This document shows positions 34,760-43,563 of a stretch of 64,000 bases of DNA, piece after piece. The stretch spans positions 3,528,156-3,592,155 of the forward strand of contig NZ_JH597773.1 of the NCBI RefSeq assembly GCF_000243335.1, given 5' to 3'. The translations under genes and the position numbers were made by a program. The notes under the pieces are model-generated. The model was not told where the DNA came from and did not search any database. It was given only the letters and a program-made list of their open reading frames with translations. Position 1 is the first letter of the stretch; every line of letters starts with the position of its first letter. Source of the stretch: Leptonema illini DSM 21528. Lineage in GTDB: Bacteria > Spirochaetota > Leptospiria > Leptospirales > Leptonemataceae.

Positions 34760-35197
34760 GTGGTACCACAGATGACGGGCAGGCCGGCACGACAGCCGGC
34801 CGCTCTTCAGCAAACAGCTCTGCTCACAGCTCTGCTGCTATTCCCGCTCTCCATCCCAGGATCTCTGATCGGAGAGCCAGCCTATCCGCCTGTTTCGTCG
34901 ACGTTTGATCTGATGATCGTAAACCGTCGCTTCGTATCTCATATTGCGTTCGAGAATACGGATGGTCGGAACTATCTGACGCTGATCGTCACGCATGCTC
35001 CGGCGTATCATGCCTTTCATGCGACGTCGCATCCACTGCACTACGACTGCGCCACGCCCCGCCACTGTTACGAAGAGGCAAAGAAGCTGAACCGGCATCT
35101 GCAATCCGGTTGGAATATCGGACTGGCGCTGAACGGCTCGACTATCGAAGAGATCGTCTACCTTGAAGGTTCGTTGGAAGAAAGGCCTGAACCCTGA
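34760..35197 (+). CDS. Small exported protein of unknown function
   Basis: 145 aa with an N-terminal hydrophobic segment (LLTALLLFPLSIPGSLIG), probably a signal peptide. No known domain. The mature part has an odd His-rich stretch (THAPAYHAFHATSHPLHYD) and a CATPRHC pair. GTG 34760 is 4 bp after the MFS stop; ATG 34772 is an alternative and a 12-bp palindrome (TGTGGTACCACA, 34759-34770) overlaps the region. It may be the tail of the catabolic operon. Confidence 0.55.
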   Translation: MVPQMTGRPARQPAALQQTALLTALLLFPLSIPGSLIGEPAYPPVSSTFDLMIVNRRFVSHIAFENTDGRNYLTLIVTHAPAYHAFHATSHPLHYDCATPRHCYEEAKKLNRHLQSGWNIGLALNGSTIEEIVYLEGSLEERPEP

Positions 35198-35288
35198 GCT
35201 GAGCCATGACCGGAACCCGGACCGAAATGCAGCGAGCAATTCAAGAACGCGCTGGATTTTCTGGCGAAACCGTATAAACTTGCGCAAG

Positions 35289-36686
35289 ATGCGACCCGCG
35301 CTCCTATGGCTAACCGGGCTTCTGTGGCTTCCGGCGCTTTCCGCAGAACCGCACATTCTGCGGACCATCTATGCCGTAAACGTGCGACGGTTTTTCCGTC
35401 TGGCCATCGTGATGACGGTCGTGCATGCCATTCACGTCGCCGCCTTCGCTCTGAAAGACGTTACCGGCGCCGACGCAAGGGTGCTTCTGTGGCGGGATGG
35501 CATCATCTACTCGCATGCTCTGCTCGCTCTCGTCACGCTCATCTTTGCGCTGCTCTGTCGTCCGGGCCGTCGGCAATCCGACGCGGAGGCATCGGCCTAT
35601 TCTACGTTCGCCGTCGCCCTTTATCTAACGTTCGGAGCCGTCGTCGCCGCCATCGACCAGCTTGTAACGCCGGCAGTCACGCCGTTTCTTGTCGCCTCTC
35701 TCGGCATCGGCGCGACGGTTCTTCTGCCGCCTTTGCGCAGCTTCCCGCTTTTCGTCGGAGCCATCGCACTCGTCGCTATCGCGGCGGGTTATACACAGGA
35801 ATCGCCCGAGAAGCTGCTGTCGCTGCGCGTCAATGCGCTTTCGATGGGGCTGATCGGCGCCGGGCTGAACTGGGCTCTTTTCTCGGGCAAGGTGCGCGAG
35901 CTGCGGCATCTGCATACGATCGAACAGCAGAGAGAGGATCTCGCTTTAAAAAACCGAGCCCTTGTGCGCATGAACGAGGCGCGCGATCGCTTTCTGGCCA
36001 TTATCGCTCACGATCTGCGCGGACCGGTCGGCAGCCAGGCCGACGCCATCGACGTACTTGCAAACGAATACGGCGATATGAACGACGAGGAGCGGCGCAG
36101 CATGCTTCAGTCGCTGCAACGTTCCTCGAGAAGAAGCTACGAACTTCTGGAAGAGCTTCTGAAATGGGCCCGTTCGCAGACCGGTCGCATCCCTTTCCGG
36201 CCCGAGACCTTTTCGTTAACCGAGTTGATTCGCGAAACGATCGATCTTGTATCAGACAGAGCAAGGAAGAAAGATATTCAGGTCTCTCTCGAAGTCGCCG
36301 GCGATCCCGAGGTCTTCGCCGATCGATCCATGATTCATTCCGTTCTCGGGAATCTGATCGGCAACGCCATCAAATTCACGCCGCATCATGGATGCGTGAC
36401 CGTCATCGTCGAAAGCGCCGATGATTTTCATACCGTAAGCGTCGTCGATTCCGGCATCGGAGTTCCGCGCGAACAACAGGATCGTCTCTTTCAGGAAGGC
36501 GAACCCGTACGCACGACGGGCACCGACGGCGAACGCGGCACGGGCCTGGGACTTGTGCTGAGCAAGCAGTTCGTCGAGCGCAACGGCGGCCATATCGGCG
36601 TTGAAAGTATGCCCTTCTCGGGCAGCCGCTTTTATTTTACGGTGCAATCTGCGCGGCAGAGAGCTCAGGGCGTTTCAAGCGAGTGA
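35289..36686 (+). CDS. Membrane-bound sensor histidine kinase
   Basis: 465 aa. Five or six N-terminal membrane helices (residues about 1-215) form the sensor region, then a short coiled coil, the dimerisation box FLAIIAHDLRGPVGSQ with the phospho-accepting His, and an ATPase domain: N box NLIGNAIKFTP, G1 VVDSGIGVP, G2 GTGLGLVLSKQF. No receiver domain or adjacent response regulator is seen, so it is an orphan kinase. The ATG at 35289 is favoured because the frame before it overlaps the preceding gene. Confidence 0.88.
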   Translation: MRPALLWLTGLLWLPALSAEPHILRTIYAVNVRRFFRLAIVMTVVHAIHVAAFALKDVTGADARVLLWRDGIIYSHALLALVTLIFALLCRPGRRQSDAEASAYSTFAVALYLTFGAVVAAIDQLVTPAVTPFLVASLGIGATVLLPPLRSFPLFVGAIALVAIAAGYTQESPEKLLSLRVNALSMGLIGAGLNWALFSGKVRELRHLHTIEQQREDLALKNRALVRMNEARDRFLAIIAHDLRGPVGSQADAIDVLANEYGDMNDEERRSMLQSLQRSSRRSYELLEELLKWARSQTGRIPFRPETFSLTELIRETIDLVSDRARKKDIQVSLEVAGDPEVFADRSMIHSVLGNLIGNAIKFTPHHGCVTVIVESADDFHTVSVVDSGIGVPREQQDRLFQEGEPVRTTGTDGERGTGLGLVLSKQFVERNGGHIGVESMPFSGSRFYFTVQSARQRAQGVSSE

Positions 36687-37186
36687 ACGAGCGCCTCTCC
36701 GCTTCGATCGATTTTCACGACGATACGACTGTTGCCCTGACGCACGATGCGATCGAGCTCTTCGGCCTTGCCTTCGTTGATATAATAACGTTCCAGACCG
36801 GCGGTGAAGCGACCCCGTTCGCAGCGGCCTTTTAAGACGGCCACACAATCGCTATCGGGCTTCTCTTCACAGGTGTATTCGTAATTTGCGGGCGGCACTT
36901 CGCTCACATCGGTTAAACAGAGACAGACCGGATCGCCGGCCGACGCTCCGTAGCGAGCCGGCATGTCGTTTTCGGCGCAGACGGCGTCCGTCCCGTAATC
37001 CACTCTATAGATGAGATAATGGCCGGCGATGATATCGCGCGGATCATAGCCGTCGATAGGGAATCGTACTTCGACGCCCTGCGCATAAATGCGGGCCTTC
37101 TGAAAGGCGACGAAGCCGAGAACGATAACGGGTATTAGAACGGATATTGCAAGCAGGATCCGTCCGGGGCGCGCTGTCAGATCCAT
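36665..37186 (-). CDS. GDYXXLXY-type membrane-anchored protein
   Basis: 173 aa. One N-terminal membrane helix (LLAISVLIPVIVLGFVAF), then an external domain with AGHYLIYRVDY, the variant here of the GDYxxLxY motif. Four Cys in the middle may form disulfides. This family almost always follows DUF2157 proteins, as here, with a 10-bp gene overlap. GAGGA supports ATG 37186. Function unknown; the pair is thought to act together in the membrane. Confidence 0.85.
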   Translation of the reverse strand: MDLTARPGRILLAISVLIPVIVLGFVAFQKARIYAQGVEVRFPIDGYDPRDIIAGHYLIYRVDYGTDAVCAENDMPARYGASAGDPVCLCLTDVSEVPPANYEYTCEEKPDSDCVAVLKGRCERGRFTAGLERYYINEGKAEELDRIVRQGNSRIVVKIDRSGEALVHSLETP

Positions 37187-38283
37187 CGGCTGATTCCTCT
37201 CATTAGCGGTTCTCGTATCTTGATGTATAACCATACGGCGCCGAGGATCATAAATCCCGACACGATCAGGCCGAAGCCCGTCGCCGCCAGATCCCCCAGC
37301 ACCTGAAAATAAACGACCAGGAAGCGTATGCCTATGCCGACGAGGCAGAGCTCGAAAAGGCGGCGATGCTCGGTCGCCAGGGCGAAGAATGCAAAGAAGA
37401 GCCAGACTGCGATAAAAAGAACGGCCGCCAGGAAGTCGGAATCAAGCAGCAAAAACTGCGGTGAAAGAAAAAGCGTGTAGAGGGCGACGGCGACGCTGAA
37501 AAAGACCGACTGCTTTTTTGTAAGACCCGGTGCGACGAAGGACAGGCCGATCGTCAGTAGCGACGACACAAGAAGAGCCGTATAAAGAAACGACTCTGAG
37601 CTCGATTCGGGTAACGATTTCTCGCCGACGAAGAAAGAGGCGGCGATCGTTCCGGCCGCATACAGAGCGCCCGCCCAGGGGATGGCCGCAGTTCGGTGCA
37701 CGTCGAAGTGGCCGTGAAAGCGAGAGAGCAGAGCGATCGTAGCGAAAAGAGCGGGCGTAACGGCGAAGAGAATCAGGAAATCGTCGTCCGTGTGGATCAG
37801 ATAATCCATCGTCATGGCAAGAAGGCCGGCAAACCACAGATGCAAGGGAAGGCGTCCGCCAAGAACCAGCACAAGCGGAAGCGTGACGCTCGTCCACAAA
37901 AGCAGCGCCTCATAGAGCTCTCCGCCTGTGTGAAAGATCTGACTGATGAGACCGATGCTGCCGAGGATCAATCCGAAGAAGATGACGACGGCGATCTGCG
38001 AAAGCGCCTGGCGCCCCGTCATCGCCGTAAAGAGGATGATGGCCCCGACGATCGCAAGCAGCGAGAAATCGGCGCCTAACTTTATTGCGTCGGATATCTC
38101 ATCCCAGTTGAAGGCGATCAGCGACACGATGCCGATAGCGATGGCAAGGGCGCCGAGGCCGAGAAAGCCATACAGCGCATACGACGGGCGGCTGCCCTGT
38201 TCGTAATCCAGAATCTTCTGCGCCTGATCCTCTGTGATCAGGCCGGCCTTCTGCCATCGACTCAGTCGCTCTGCCAGTTTCAT
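37177..38283 (-). CDS. DUF2157 membrane protein
   Basis: 368 aa. An N-terminal cytoplasmic helical part (LSRWQKAGLITEDQAQKILD) is typical of DUF2157, followed by about ten membrane helices. Its function is not established. First gene of the pair with the GDYXXLXY protein; it starts 32 bp after the MaoC gene on the same strand, so all three may be one transcript. Confidence 0.87.
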   Translation of the reverse strand: MKLAERLSRWQKAGLITEDQAQKILDYEQGSRPSYALYGFLGLGALAIAIGIVSLIAFNWDEISDAIKLGADFSLLAIVGAIILFTAMTGRQALSQIAVVIFFGLILGSIGLISQIFHTGGELYEALLLWTSVTLPLVLVLGGRLPLHLWFAGLLAMTMDYLIHTDDDFLILFAVTPALFATIALLSRFHGHFDVHRTAAIPWAGALYAAGTIAASFFVGEKSLPESSSESFLYTALLVSSLLTIGLSFVAPGLTKKQSVFFSVAVALYTLFLSPQFLLLDSDFLAAVLFIAVWLFFAFFALATEHRRLFELCLVGIGIRFLVVYFQVLGDLAATGFGLIVSGFMILGAVWLYIKIREPLMRGISRWI

Positions 38284-38315
38284 GCTCAGGCTTTATCGCG
38301 CAGGCGCTGCATCTG

Positions 38316-38753
38316 TCAAGAGGAAGGATTTCTTTGAGGCGGAAGCACCGTGCACGTCCCTTTGCTCACCGTCGTGCCGGCCTGATTCGTCCAGAGGATC
38401 TTCATCTCGACGGCTTTGAGACGCTCCACCTTTCCCGTAACCTGCACCTCGCACGTAATCGTGTCGCCCGGATACACGGGCGCCCTGTACTTCTGCGTCA
38501 CCTCAAGGGCGACCGTGCCCAGTCCGGGCAGCTTCATGCCAAGAACGGGCGCAAGCAGAGATCCGGCAAGGCCGCCGTGGGCGATGCGCCTGCCAAACGG
38601 CGTCGTCTTCGCATACTCTTCGTCGATATGCACCGGATTGAAATCCCCGCTGATTCCGGCATAGAGATAGACGTCCGTTTCGCTGATCGTCTTTGTGAAG
38701 CTGGCTCGATCGCCGACTGAGATCTCTTCGTAGGTGCGCCCCAGGTTGTACAT
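38316..38753 (-). CDS. MaoC-like (R)-specific enoyl-CoA hydratase
   Basis: 145 aa hot-dog-fold enzyme. Catalytic Asp and His sit in the hydratase-2 motif YAGISGDFNPVHIDEEYAKT, followed by GRRIAHGGLAGSL. It hydrates trans-2-enoyl-CoA to (R)-3-hydroxyacyl-CoA, as PhaJ does, in fatty acid metabolism. ATG 38753 begins the conserved part. A dyad at 38771-38788 sits just upstream. Confidence 0.88.
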   Translation of the reverse strand: MYNLGRTYEEISVGDRASFTKTISETDVYLYAGISGDFNPVHIDEEYAKTTPFGRRIAHGGLAGSLLAPVLGMKLPGLGTVALEVTQKYRAPVYPGDTITCEVQVTGKVERLKAVEMKILWTNQAGTTVSKGTCTVLPPQRNPSS

Positions 38754-38770
38754 GCATGCAGCTTGAATAA

Positions 38771-38788
38771 ATTGACTCAAATGTCAAT
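38771..38788. promoter_or_regulatory. Operator-like dyad upstream of the MaoC gene
   Basis: ATTGAC-TCAAAT-GTCAAT, perfect 6-bp arms. On the minus strand the left part supplies a TTGACA-like -35, so a bound protein would compete with polymerase. Confidence 0.4.
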
Positions 38789-38809
38789 CTGGAAATGCGG
38801 GAGGTGGGA

Positions 38810-39115
38810 TCAGGCGCTCACTACATCTTTATAATTTCTAATCTTAGCGAGTTCTTTTCCAAGCTTTTCTCGCTGCTCACGGATTTCAAATTCGTCCTGA
38901 ATACCCATCCAGAAATCTACGGAATTCCCGAAAAATTTCGAGAATCGCAGCGCCGTATCAGCAGAGATACCCCGCTTCCCATTAATAATATCGCTGACCC
39001 TTGTAGCGGGAATCCTTGTTTCCTTGGCCAATCTGTATGGAGTGATTTCCATCGGTTTTAGAAATTCTTCACTGAGAATTTCGCCGGGATGAACATTTGG
39101 AATCTTGTTCTTCAT
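38810..39115 (-). CDS. higA: HigA-type antitoxin (XRE family)
   Basis: 101 aa. Starts NVHPGEILSEEFLKPMEITP, the standard HigA entry, then the helix-turn-helix YRLAKETRIPATRVSDIING, and ends with FWMGIQDEFEIREQ. In HigBA systems this binds its own operator and neutralises HigB. The upstream HigB frame is damaged, so this antitoxin may now be an orphan. The two genes are 9 bp apart. Confidence 0.9.
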   Translation of the reverse strand: MKNKIPNVHPGEILSEEFLKPMEITPYRLAKETRIPATRVSDIINGKRGISADTALRFSKFFGNSVDFWMGIQDEFEIREQREKLGKELAKIRNYKDVVSA

Positions 39116-39124
39116 AATGAACCC

Positions 39125-39313
39125 TCAATGATAGTCTTCAATGGAGACGTCGAAGGCGTTGCCTTCGCTGAATTTGAAACAGATTCTCCATTGATCGTTT
39201 ATTCTGATACTGTATTGACCCCTTCGATTTCCCTTGAGTCGCGATTTCCGCGTGTAGAACGACGCAAGACCGCTAAACGGATTCCAATGAGCCCGGCAGA
39301 GAGGGCAGGTCAA
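39125..39313 (-). pseudogene. higB: HigB toxin remnant (N-terminus lost)
   Basis: The C-terminal about 45 residues (RKSRLKGNRRGQYSIRINDQ, WRICFKFSEG, AFDVSIEDYH) match HigB/RelE-type mRNA interferases well. The 25 residues before them have no HigB character, and normal HigB is about 92 aa. The first half has been replaced or frameshifted, so toxicity is doubtful. It keeps the normal higB-higA order. Confidence 0.75.
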
Positions 39314-39414
39314 TCCGCTTTGTTCTTCGGACCGAAGCGATCGATGAAGTAACGATTCTTGAAAAGAGGCAATACGGCGTGCACAAAAACGAGAACGTAT
39401 CCCGTAAATCTCAT
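39310..39414 (-). CDS. Possible small hydrophobic peptide
   Basis: 34 codons (MRFTGYVLVFVHAVLPLFKN ...). GAGGA lies 6-8 nt before the ATG at 39414, the best ribosome site in this gap. It overlaps the next-upstream small frame by ATGA. It could be a real micropeptide or debris of a deleted gene. Confidence 0.3.
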   Translation of the reverse strand: MRFTGYVLVFVHAVLPLFKNRYFIDRFGPKNKAD

Positions 39415-39539
39415 TTCAATTCCTCATGCTTTGAATAGAATCTAAGAAGTTGCCGGTATGCTCCCTCAAGGCCGCCGCTCGAACGGAGAGCTTCGGACAG
39501 GCGGACCGCATCTGGCTGATATGAGGTGAGCTTTTCCAT
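39411..39539 (-). CDS. Possible small protein
   Basis: 42 codons beginning MEKLTSYQPDAVRLSEALRS and ending in a basic helix (YRQLLRFYSKHEELK). Its stop overlaps the next small start, suggesting coupling. No Shine-Dalgarno sequence and no known family. It may be gene debris beside the toxin remnant. Confidence 0.25.
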   Translation of the reverse strand: MEKLTSYQPDAVRLSEALRSSGGLEGAYRQLLRFYSKHEELK

Positions 39540-39627
39540 CGTATCTAACAACCACGAAGACGAATACCGCCCTGCTCATTCTGCCGAAGTCCGGTACCTG
39601 CGTTGGCAAGTCTTTGAAGCAAGAGTT

Positions 39628-40629
39628 TTACCTCATTTTAAGAACGACCTTGCCTTTCACGCGGCCGCTCTCGACGTACGCCAGAGCTTCGTCGAGCATC
39701 TCAAACGGGAAGACTTTATCGACAACCGGTCGAATTTTGCCCGATTCAATCAGTGAGGTTATCCTGTCTAATTGAGCTCCCTGTGCCCGCATGAAAAGAA
39801 ATGAGTAACTTACCCCCCGTCTTTTTGCTTTTCGTCTGATGCCAAGACTCAGCACCTTGAAGACAGATTTCAACAGCCATGACGCTCCGATTTCATTGGC
39901 AAAGTCCGCATCAGGAGGACCGGAGATTGAGACCAGTTTGCCGCCGCGTTTCAAAACGCTCAGAGATTTTTCAAGCGTCGCTGCGTCCTGACTGTTCAGA
40001 ACAACATCGAAGTCTTTCAGTTTCTCTTCAAAGTCTTCTTGCCTGTAATCAATGACTATGTCGGCGCCAAGGCTTTGCACCATCTCAAAATTTGCTGCAC
40101 CGGCCGTGGTGGCCACCGTGGCCCCCAGATATTTTGCCAGCTGAACAGCAAATGCACCCACGCCTCCCGAGCCGGCCTGAATAAAGACTTTCTGACCTTC
40201 TGTAAGGCCTGCCTTCTCAATGAGTGCCTGCCAGGCGGTCAGGCCAACCAGGGGAATCGAGGCTGCTTCTTCCATTGTCAGGTTCTTCGGCATGATGGCC
40301 GCGTCGTCTTCATGGATTGCGATCAACTCCGCGAAGGCGCCGATTCTATGATCTGCAGGTCGTGAGTAGACTCTGTCGCCCACCTGGAACTTATGCACGC
40401 GCGAACCGATTCTGATGACTTCGCCGGCTACGTCATGCCCCAGAACCAGCGGCAGTTTATACGGAAGAATCAGTTTGAAATCTCCATTCTTTATCTTAGA
40501 ATCCAGTGGATTTAAAGCCGCCGAATGAACTCGAACCAGTATGTCGTTATCGCTTAATAACGGTTCCGGTAGTTCGACAAGTTGAAGATGTTCCTTCTTA
40601 CCATACTTCTTGATAATATAGGCTTTCAT
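39628..40629 (-). CDS. NAD(P)-dependent alcohol dehydrogenase/quinone oxidoreductase (MDR family)
   Basis: 333 aa. Medium-chain reductase without the catalytic zinc: GHDVAGEVIRIGSRVHKFQV, GDRVYS, then the nucleotide site IQAGSGGVGAFAVQLAKYLG and the substrate-region end VVDKVFPFEMLDEALAYVES. Probably reduces a quinone or an activated alkene. AGGTG supports ATG 40629, 9 bp after the SDR gene stop. Shares a transcript with the SDR gene and is probably under the divergent TetR regulator. Confidence 0.9.
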   Translation of the reverse strand: MKAYIIKKYGKKEHLQLVELPEPLLSDNDILVRVHSAALNPLDSKIKNGDFKLILPYKLPLVLGHDVAGEVIRIGSRVHKFQVGDRVYSRPADHRIGAFAELIAIHEDDAAIMPKNLTMEEAASIPLVGLTAWQALIEKAGLTEGQKVFIQAGSGGVGAFAVQLAKYLGATVATTAGAANFEMVQSLGADIVIDYRQEDFEEKLKDFDVVLNSQDAATLEKSLSVLKRGGKLVSISGPPDADFANEIGASWLLKSVFKVLSLGIRRKAKRRGVSYSFLFMRAQGAQLDRITSLIESGKIRPVVDKVFPFEMLDEALAYVESGRVKGKVVLKMR

Positions 40630-40638
40630 ATTCTGCAC

Positions 40639-41442
40639 CTATTTTGCGTTGCGCATCCTTTTCAGAATCACGCCTTCAAAGACTTTATATGCAAAGTGTT
40701 GCATGAAAAGAATGAAGGAAGCCCCCTTCCCGACGGGGAAATGGAACCCGGGGTCTTTCCGGTCTATGATCTTCATTACTGCTCTGACGACCGGCTCCGG
40801 CGTAGGGGCAGTATCGAACTCTTCTTTTGTGAAGGCATTCGCTTGCTTTCGGATCGCGTCATAGTCCTCAATTCTTACCGTTGATGCTACGGCGCTGCCT
40901 CCGATATTTGTCTTGAAGCCCATCGGTTCAACCATGCTGACTTTTATATTGAAATCCGAAAGCTCAAAACGCAGCGCTTTAAAATAGCCTTCAAGCGAAT
41001 GCTTTGAGGCCGAATAGTAAGCAACGGCGGGAAGGCCGATTAATCCGAGAAAGGACCCTACGGTGATGATTTTTCCATACCTTTGCCTTCTGAAATACGG
41101 CAATAGTTGGTTGGTAACGCCGACTGTGCCCCAGAAATTCGTTTCGAACTGTTCTCTGCCCAGATCCAATGGAGTCTCTTCAGCAAGTCCTGTTACCAGG
41201 TAACCTGCGTTGTTTATGAGAACGTCCAATCGATCAATCTCATTGAACAGCCGTGTACCGAACGATTTGATAGATCCAGGTGAAGAAAGATCTAACTCTA
41301 TGATTTTAAACGGTAATCTGGCCATGTGCTTTTCCGGATCGCGGCTTGTGCCGATTACCATATATCCGTCCTGGTGAAGTCTGTCGGCGATAAGACGGCC
41401 GATGCCCGAGGAAGCCCCCGTTATCAGAATTGTCTGTTTCAT
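40639..41442 (-). CDS. Short-chain dehydrogenase/reductase
   Basis: 267 aa. Cofactor motif TILITGASSGIGRLIADRL, NNAG in LINNAGYLVTG, and the catalytic triad with Ser in ITVGSFLG and YSASK (Tyr, Lys). AAGGA precedes ATG 41442. Substrate unknown. First gene of the two-gene SDR-MDR operon; the perfect palindrome at 41461-41490 covers its promoter. Confidence 0.9.
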   Translation of the reverse strand: MKQTILITGASSGIGRLIADRLHQDGYMVIGTSRDPEKHMARLPFKIIELDLSSPGSIKSFGTRLFNEIDRLDVLINNAGYLVTGLAEETPLDLGREQFETNFWGTVGVTNQLLPYFRRQRYGKIITVGSFLGLIGLPAVAYYSASKHSLEGYFKALRFELSDFNIKVSMVEPMGFKTNIGGSAVASTVRIEDYDAIRKQANAFTKEEFDTAPTPEPVVRAVMKIIDRKDPGFHFPVGKGASFILFMQHFAYKVFEGVILKRMRNAK

Positions 41443-41460
41443 TATTTGCATCCTTGAAGT

Positions 41461-41490
41461 TCTATTATATTATGATCATAATATAATAGA
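41461..41490. promoter_or_regulatory. Perfect 30-bp palindrome, probable TetR operator
   Basis: The 15-bp half site TCTATTATATTATGA is followed directly by its exact complement. It contains TATAAT in both directions (41482-41487 and 41464-41469), so one site can control both the SDR-MDR operon and the divergent TetR gene. Confidence 0.8.
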
Positions 41491-41563
41491 CCCGATACGA
41501 ACCGGCGAGAAAATATCTGCTTTAATACTTGATTTGCGGCTGTCGGCTGAGTATCTTCGCCGC

Positions 41564-42130
41564 ATGCGCTACGCTGAAGGGCACAAAGACCAGACTCGAA
41601 AGAAGATCCTTGAGGTGGCAGGCAAAAAATTCCGCAAGGACGGAGTTGGAGCGGTCGGTCTGGCGACGCTGATGGCAGATGCCGGTCTGACAAACGGCGC
41701 TTTTTACGCGCATTTTAAGTCCAAGGAAGATCTGCTTAAGAACGTAGTTTGCAGTATCTTCGATGAAAGCGAGACATCGCTTCAGGAGATTGCAAGAGTC
41801 AACGGTCTGGAATCTGCGTTGCGAGCCTATCTCTCCCCTCAGCACCGCGACAATCCGAGTCAGGGTTGCCCGACGGCTGCCCTGGTATCAGAAATAGCGC
41901 GTCATCCCAGGGCAACTCGGACCATTTATACGAAAAAGATAGAAGAGGTTCTGGAACAGCTCGCCTCGCTGCTTGCAGAGAAAGACCCGGCTACACGTAA
42001 ACAAACGGCCATCGCCCTTTACAGCCTGCTCGTCGGAGCAGTGCAGCTGGCGCGGGCCGTTACAGACAAAGAGCTTTCGGATGAGATCATGGACAGCGCG
42101 CTGGCCGGTGCGCTCTCCCTCATTGGGTGA
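41564..42130 (+). CDS. TetR-family regulator of the SDR-MDR operon
   Basis: 188 aa. Helix-turn-helix in KKILEVAGKKFRKDGVGAVG followed by TLMADAGLTNGAFYAHFKSK; the C-terminal part (QGCPTAALVSEIARHPRATR) is of the TetR_C type. ATG 41564 starts the domain; longer frames read through the palindrome and are unlikely. It likely represses itself and the divergent redox pair, possibly in response to an electrophile. Confidence 0.9.
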   Translation: MRYAEGHKDQTRKKILEVAGKKFRKDGVGAVGLATLMADAGLTNGAFYAHFKSKEDLLKNVVCSIFDESETSLQEIARVNGLESALRAYLSPQHRDNPSQGCPTAALVSEIARHPRATRTIYTKKIEEVLEQLASLLAEKDPATRKQTAIALYSLLVGAVQLARAVTDKELSDEIMDSALAGALSLIG

Positions 42131-42273
42131 GTCGAGATGGTGTCGAGAAGGGCAGGGACTTCAGCGACGGAACCTGCAATTGTTTTCTTGCGTCATTGCT
42201 TCAGTAATATTCAAAATGCATCAAACTGATTACAATCGTCTACCATTTCGGGCGCTCGGCCCTCCTTGCCTTA

Positions 42274-42906
42274 TTAGATGATGCCCGGCGCGTCCGCTAT
42301 CTCCTTACCTGCAGCATCATACATTCTAACAGGAATACCACTCCTCATTCTCTCATATTCGCTTCTGTACAGAATCCACACCATAGAATCTCTAAATTCA
42401 TTTTCAAAGGTTACGTCCGTTCGTTTTCTTATCGTTTCCAACGTAAAACCGAGCTTCTTCGGAACCTTTATGCTGGCCGTGTTCGCCGGGTTCACATGGA
42501 TTTCAATTCTATCTATCCCTTCAACCTCGAATCCTGCTTTAACCAGAGCGCTTGAGACTTCTGTTGCATATCCGTTCCCGATAAAGTCTTTTGCAATCCA
42601 GTATCCAATTTCAAAAGCGCATTTACCAATTCTTGTATGAAGTCCTGTTGATCCTATCAGGAGCTTCTCTTCTCTATCAAAGATTCCATAGAAGAAGTCT
42701 TTTGATAAATCAAAATTCGCTCGAAAACCCCTCAGCAATTCTATCTTCTCTTCGATCTCTGTTGGTTCGTTCAATGACCATGGCATCCATGGCCTTAGAT
42801 GATCAATACTCTTATCAATAGCTTCCTTTAACAAGGGTGCATCCTCTGGATGATAACACCTGAGAACCAATCTTTCTGTTTCTATTCTGTACGCTGGATA
42901 TTTCAT
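42274..42906 (-). CDS. GNAT acetyltransferase (RimJ/RimL type)
   Basis: 210 aa. N-terminus RIETERLVLRCYHPEDAPLL, acetyl-CoA region YWIAKDFIGNGYATEVSSAL, then HVNPANTASIKVPKKLGF (usual NxxS/KLGF block). Acetylates an amino group on a protein, antibiotic or metabolite; the target cannot be told. Stand-alone gene in an accessory stretch. Confidence 0.9.
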   Translation of the reverse strand: MKYPAYRIETERLVLRCYHPEDAPLLKEAIDKSIDHLRPWMPWSLNEPTEIEEKIELLRGFRANFDLSKDFFYGIFDREEKLLIGSTGLHTRIGKCAFEIGYWIAKDFIGNGYATEVSSALVKAGFEVEGIDRIEIHVNPANTASIKVPKKLGFTLETIRKRTDVTFENEFRDSMVWILYRSEYERMRSGIPVRMYDAAGKEIADAPGII

Positions 42907-43050
42907 AGAGTGTCTTTTTATGTGGGATCGATTTCGGATAAGGTCCTGGAATATTCACAACGGAAAAAGAATGGCCGAGGGAGGTCTCTTGCGGCTCGTG
43001 TGGCGAGGCCAAATCTCACTGTAGCCCACAGCTATCAGCGACTAAAAAAG

Positions 43051-43350
43051 CTATGCCGTTCCGGAAATAGAATGAATCTTCTGTAATACCTCTTTAAGTT
43101 CATCCTTCTTGTTTCTGACCTCAATGTCGGACTGAATATTTATCCAGAATTTTTCAGATGTCCCGAAATATTTTGAAAGCTTGAGCGCCATTTCAATCGA
43201 CAACTTCCGTCTATCGTTCAGAATATCAAGAACCGTACTTGTTGAAACATTGAGATCTTTCGCCATCCTGTATGCCGTGATGGAAAGAGGCTCAAGAAAC
43301 TCTGTCCGTAGAATTTCACCAATAGTCGGAGTAGGGATTTTCTTATTCAC
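43051..43350 (-). CDS. higA: HigA-type antitoxin, second copy
   Basis: 99 aa, related to the HigA at 38810 (TPTIGEILRTEFLEPLSITA, YRMAKDLNVSTSTVLDILND, FWINIQSDIEVRN). The start is GTG at 43350. The toxin frame upstream is cut short, so this too appears to be an orphan antitoxin. The two loci look like independent or duplicated HigBA systems in decay. Confidence 0.88.
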   Translation of the reverse strand: MNKKIPTPTIGEILRTEFLEPLSITAYRMAKDLNVSTSTVLDILNDRRKLSIEMALKLSKYFGTSEKFWINIQSDIEVRNKKDELKEVLQKIHSISGTA

Positions 43351-43359
43351 AATGAACCC

Positions 43360-43563
43360 TCAATGATAGTCCTCAATGGAGACATCCGTTGCGTCGCCAT
43401 TCTTAAACCTGAAACAGATTCTCCATTGATCATTAATACTGATGGAAAACTCATCTTTTCTTTTGCCTTCGAGACGTTTGAAACGGTTTCCGGGCGGCGA
43501 ATCCAGATCAGCTTCTTTTTCGGCGGCATTGCGAATAATGCTCGGGACTGCCGGAGGTTGATA
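43360..43563 (-). pseudogene. higB: HigB toxin remnant, 5' end replaced
   Basis: Frame without a start codon: it opens right after the TAA of the Phd gene and reads LDSPPGNRFKRLEGKRKDEF, then SINDQWRICFRF and DATDVSIEDYH. This is the HigB C-terminal two thirds. The missing N-terminus coincides exactly with the 3' end of the Phd gene, so a recombination joined the two systems. Confidence 0.75.

Noticed and set aside
35163-35288. N-terminal extension of the histidine kinase
   Set aside because: The longer frame overlaps the preceding gene, is polar and Arg/Asn-rich, and has no ribosome site. The membrane domain begins at 35289.
42907-43050. Further attC site between the GNAT and HigA genes
   Set aside because: It has GC-rich inverted stretches but neither the core GTTRRRY nor the shared arms.
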